Source: Desertivirga brevis (GTDB taxonomy: Bacteria > Bacteroidota > Bacteroidia > Sphingobacteriales > Sphingobacteriaceae). From it: a stretch of DNA of 64,000 nt. How positions within the stretch are numbered: position 1 is the first letter of the stretch; the number at the start of each line of letters is the position of its first letter. The notes beneath the pieces were generated by a model, which ran no database searches, was not told the DNA's origin, and worked only from the letters and a program-made list of their open reading frames with translations. The position numbers were made by a program, and so were the translations under genes. The DNA lies in NCBI RefSeq assembly GCF_017355835.1, contig NZ_JAFEWF010000002.1, forward strand, positions 310,001 through 374,000, written 5' to 3'. Shown in pieces: positions 62,348 through 64,000 of this stretch.

Positions 62348-63727
62348 TTAAAATATTTCGTAACAGCCTAAGTCTGAAGGGAATAATCTCTCTTTGGATT
62401 GTTGGTCTCGCCTCAACCACGTCTCAAAGTATGGATCGGTGCTAAGGTTTTCTCCCTTATTAGCAGCGTTACTAGTATTTCTAAGGTTAAAGTTATTCCT
62501 GTTTATGTCTCTAAACTCTGGATCTAGGTTCAAGATATTTGTCGTTTCGAAATTTCTATCTCTGGATTTAATTAAGTTTGACCGTATTACCCGGGTAAAT
62601 TGTTGCCCTTTCTCTTCTATAATTAACTCTTCAGTCTGGTTTCCCCAGATAATATTGTTGATTAAAGTGAGATTCGTGATTTTGCCAGGGCCGTTTAGAC
62701 GGTAGTCATTGAAGAATAGCGACGGAGTACTTCTAATTCCGTAGCTATAATAGTTGGCAAAGGTGTTTTGCTTAAAATTATAATTACCTCCATTGCTACA
62801 ATGAATTAGATTTTTGCCACAATTAATAATTAAGTTATTGAAGGCAGTAATAGACGTATTATGACCAATAATCCCGGAAATTTCCATGTTCTTTACAATA
62901 GAGTTTGCTAATGTAAGTCTTGGGGCTAAATCTCCGGCCCCTTCTATTACATTCAAACCTATAAGCGCATTCTTTAAAGTGGTATGTTCAATCAAATTTT
63001 TTGAGCTCGATCGCTCAAAATATATCCCGTCCCACTGCCCCGGGACTTCTGAATAAAGTTTTTCTCTTCTATCACTTGCTAAAGTGACAGAATCATCTGA
63101 ATTACCATCAATTATTAAGGTACCAGCAACCGATAGTCGCGCTCCCTTGTGAAAATACACTCTGCTTCCTCCTTCAATTGTAAGGGTAACCCCTTCGAGA
63201 ACCTTTACTGAATCGTAAACCACATAAGGTAATTTTCTATCCCAAGTTATAGAACTAGAAATAGTTGCTGCTCGGATTAAACGCACATTCTGCCCGAAGG
63301 CTTGTAAATGTATGCTTTGCATTTTTCCATCAGTTGTAAAACTAATGGAATCAGAAATAAGAAAAGGTGCTGTCTTTTGGCTAGGAGAAATATTCAAGCG
63401 GACAAAAACGTTAGCTGAGTCTCTTCCTTTGATTTTGAATTTATCAAGGCTGGTAACTGCGATACCATTGATATTAACCTGATAAGGTGACTCCTCTCCG
63501 CCACCCAGCCTTATATTCGATATTATAATATCTTTTTTTGACGGATTAATTATCTTCACCCGTTGGGTGGTTGAAACAATTGATGTAAAAACGGTATCGA
63601 ATTTAATGGTATCATTAGAAAAGACAAGCGGGTTTCCCTGACCGTAGTAGAAATTATCCTCTTTACGGCACGCCAGGAGGAAGAGTATTCCAAACAACAC
63701 CGAGAATAAATGAAAGAAGCGCGCCAT
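62348..63727 (-). CDS. Lipoprotein with right-handed beta-helix
   Basis: The 459-residue lipoprotein has a signal to LLAC (lipid Cys about 20). A beta-sandwich-like N-terminal half (about 30-150) contains NPLVFSNDTIKFDTVFTS and IINPSKKDIIISNIRL, like choice-of-anchor domains. The C-terminal half (about 155-440) has parallel beta-helix repeats, for example VLEGVTLTIEGGSRVYFHKGA, then GNSDDSVTLASDR, NLIEHTTLKNALIGLNVIEGAG and ITAFNNLIINCGKNL. Such helices bind or cleave polysaccharides in some families; no catalytic residues can be assigned. It precedes the ComF-like gene's stop by 3 nt on the same strand. Confidence 0.78.
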   Translation of the reverse strand: MARFFHLFSVLFGILFLLACRKEDNFYYGQGNPLVFSNDTIKFDTVFTSIVSTTQRVKIINPSKKDIIISNIRLGGGEESPYQVNINGIAVTSLDKFKIKGRDSANVFVRLNISPSQKTAPFLISDSISFTTDGKMQSIHLQAFGQNVRLIRAATISSSITWDRKLPYVVYDSVKVLEGVTLTIEGGSRVYFHKGARLSVAGTLIIDGNSDDSVTLASDRREKLYSEVPGQWDGIYFERSSSKNLIEHTTLKNALIGLNVIEGAGDLAPRLTLANSIVKNMEISGIIGHNTSITAFNNLIINCGKNLIHCSNGGNYNFKQNTFANYYSYGIRSTPSLFFNDYRLNGPGKITNLTLINNIIWGNQTEELIIEEKGQQFTRVIRSNLIKSRDRNFETTNILNLDPEFRDINRNNFNLRNTSNAANKGENLSTDPYFETWLRRDQQSKERLFPSDLGCYEIF

Positions 63728-63730
63728 AAT

Positions 63731-64000
63731 TTAGTTGGTATATGCAATTCCTGCGATGCTGATCTTGGTTGCAGGAACTTCATGGATAGGGATTGCAGAA
63801 GATTCGATTGTAGCTCCTGTTGTTATTATATCGTCCACTAATAATATGTGTTTGCCTTCAAACTCCTCTGCTTTGGAAAGAAAAAAGACGTCTTTCATGT
63901 TTTCATATCTTAAAAAGCGAGATTTCTTTGTTTGCGAGCTTGTAAAGGCACCTCTTTGAAGGGTAGAAGTGTCAATGGGAATGTGCATTGTTTCAGATAA
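63731..64000 (-). CDS. ComF family phosphoribosyltransferase, C-terminal fragment
   Basis: The gene runs off the right edge; only the last 89 or so codons are present. KHILLVDDIITTGATIES (PRPP-binding motif, with the acidic pair DD) is typical of type I phosphoribosyltransferases of the ComF/GntX family, preceded by LQRGAFTSSQTKKSR where these proteins have an RxxxQ core. ComF proteins take part in DNA uptake or nucleotide salvage. The gene is directly upstream of the beta-helix lipoprotein gene (3-nt gap) and likely in one operon. Confidence 0.8.
   Translation of the reverse strand, partial: LSETMHIPIDTSTLQRGAFTSSQTKKSRFLRYENMKDVFFLSKAEEFEGKHILLVDDIITTGATIESSAIPIHEVPATKISIAGIAYTN

Overview
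This 64 kb window is chromosomal DNA of a member of the Bacteroidota, most likely the Sphingobacteriales (Pedobacter-like). The base composition is AT-rich. Most genes lack a Shine-Dalgarno sequence, and several promoters carry the Bacteroidota -7 element TAnnTTTG. Lineage markers include SusC-style TonB receptor architecture (carboxypeptidase-regulatory domain plus barrel), a protein ending in a domain resembling the type IX secretion tail, a DUF3127 protein, an RprX/RprY-like two-component system, and a NuoA-N operon with a short NuoG. Most of the window is core metabolism. I see no phage, transposase, CRISPR array or rRNA operon.

Layout. 1-2.0 kb (-): a TetR-regulated efflux operon (tetR, TolC-like channel, start of a membrane-fusion lipoprotein). 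2.0-3.8 kb: a DinB/BstA-like protein, a small secreted protein and a Gly-zipper/OmpA lipoprotein. 4.2-8.5 kb (+): the complete phosphate operon pstSCAB-phoU behind tandem TTAAC boxes. 8.5-12.0 kb (-): a lipoprotein, a TonB receptor with a His-rich loop and a small His/Cys protein. 12.0-15.6 kb: an RprXY-like two-component system, divergent from a putative secreted protein, again with TTAACA boxes between them. 15.7-23.0 kb: DUF3127, a THUMP RNA methyltransferase, hisS, DinB, a sensor kinase and a prolyl oligopeptidase. 23.1-27.0 kb (+): an LpxH-like phosphatase, a propeller-like protein, a DUF6807 protein and prfA. 27.1-28.1 kb: two identical tRNA-Asp genes flanking a lipoprotein gene. 29.0-34.2 kb (+): pta-ackA and a LytS/LytTR pair. 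34.2-37.6 kb (-): plsC, GH16, Nudix and metK. 37.7-39.0 kb (+): a lipid kinase and a SUI1 factor. 39.3-45.1 kb (+): exbB-exbD-exbD-tonB, a small membrane protein, a PstS-like lipoprotein and a TPR protein broken by an apparent frameshift. 45.2-58.2 kb (+): nuoA-N. 58.3-62.2 kb (+): DedA, pyrophosphatase, a CBS/CorC protein, rsmE and DUF4159. 62.3-64 kb (-): a beta-helix lipoprotein and part of a ComF-type phosphoribosyltransferase.

How the parts fit. Proton-motive force made by complex I (nuo) can drive the ExbB/ExbD/TonB motor, which energises receptors such as the His-rich one here. Phosphate uptake (pst) has its own operon, and a second PstS-like lipoprotein sits in the TonB operon. The most suggestive regulatory signal is that the pst promoter and the promoter divergent from the RprXY-like system share the same geometry: a triad of TAACA/TAATA units spanning 21 bp, ending 26 bp before an identical TACTTTTG -7 element. 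That is what a common OmpR/PhoB-type regulator would need, and it makes the local two-component system a candidate phosphate (or envelope plus phosphate) regulator. Hairpins also lie between cistrons in three operons (pstS|pstC, exbB|exbD, nuoI|nuoJ), where they could adjust subunit stoichiometry.

Limits: product names rest on motif recognition from translated sequence. No database search, folding programme or promoter scoring was run.
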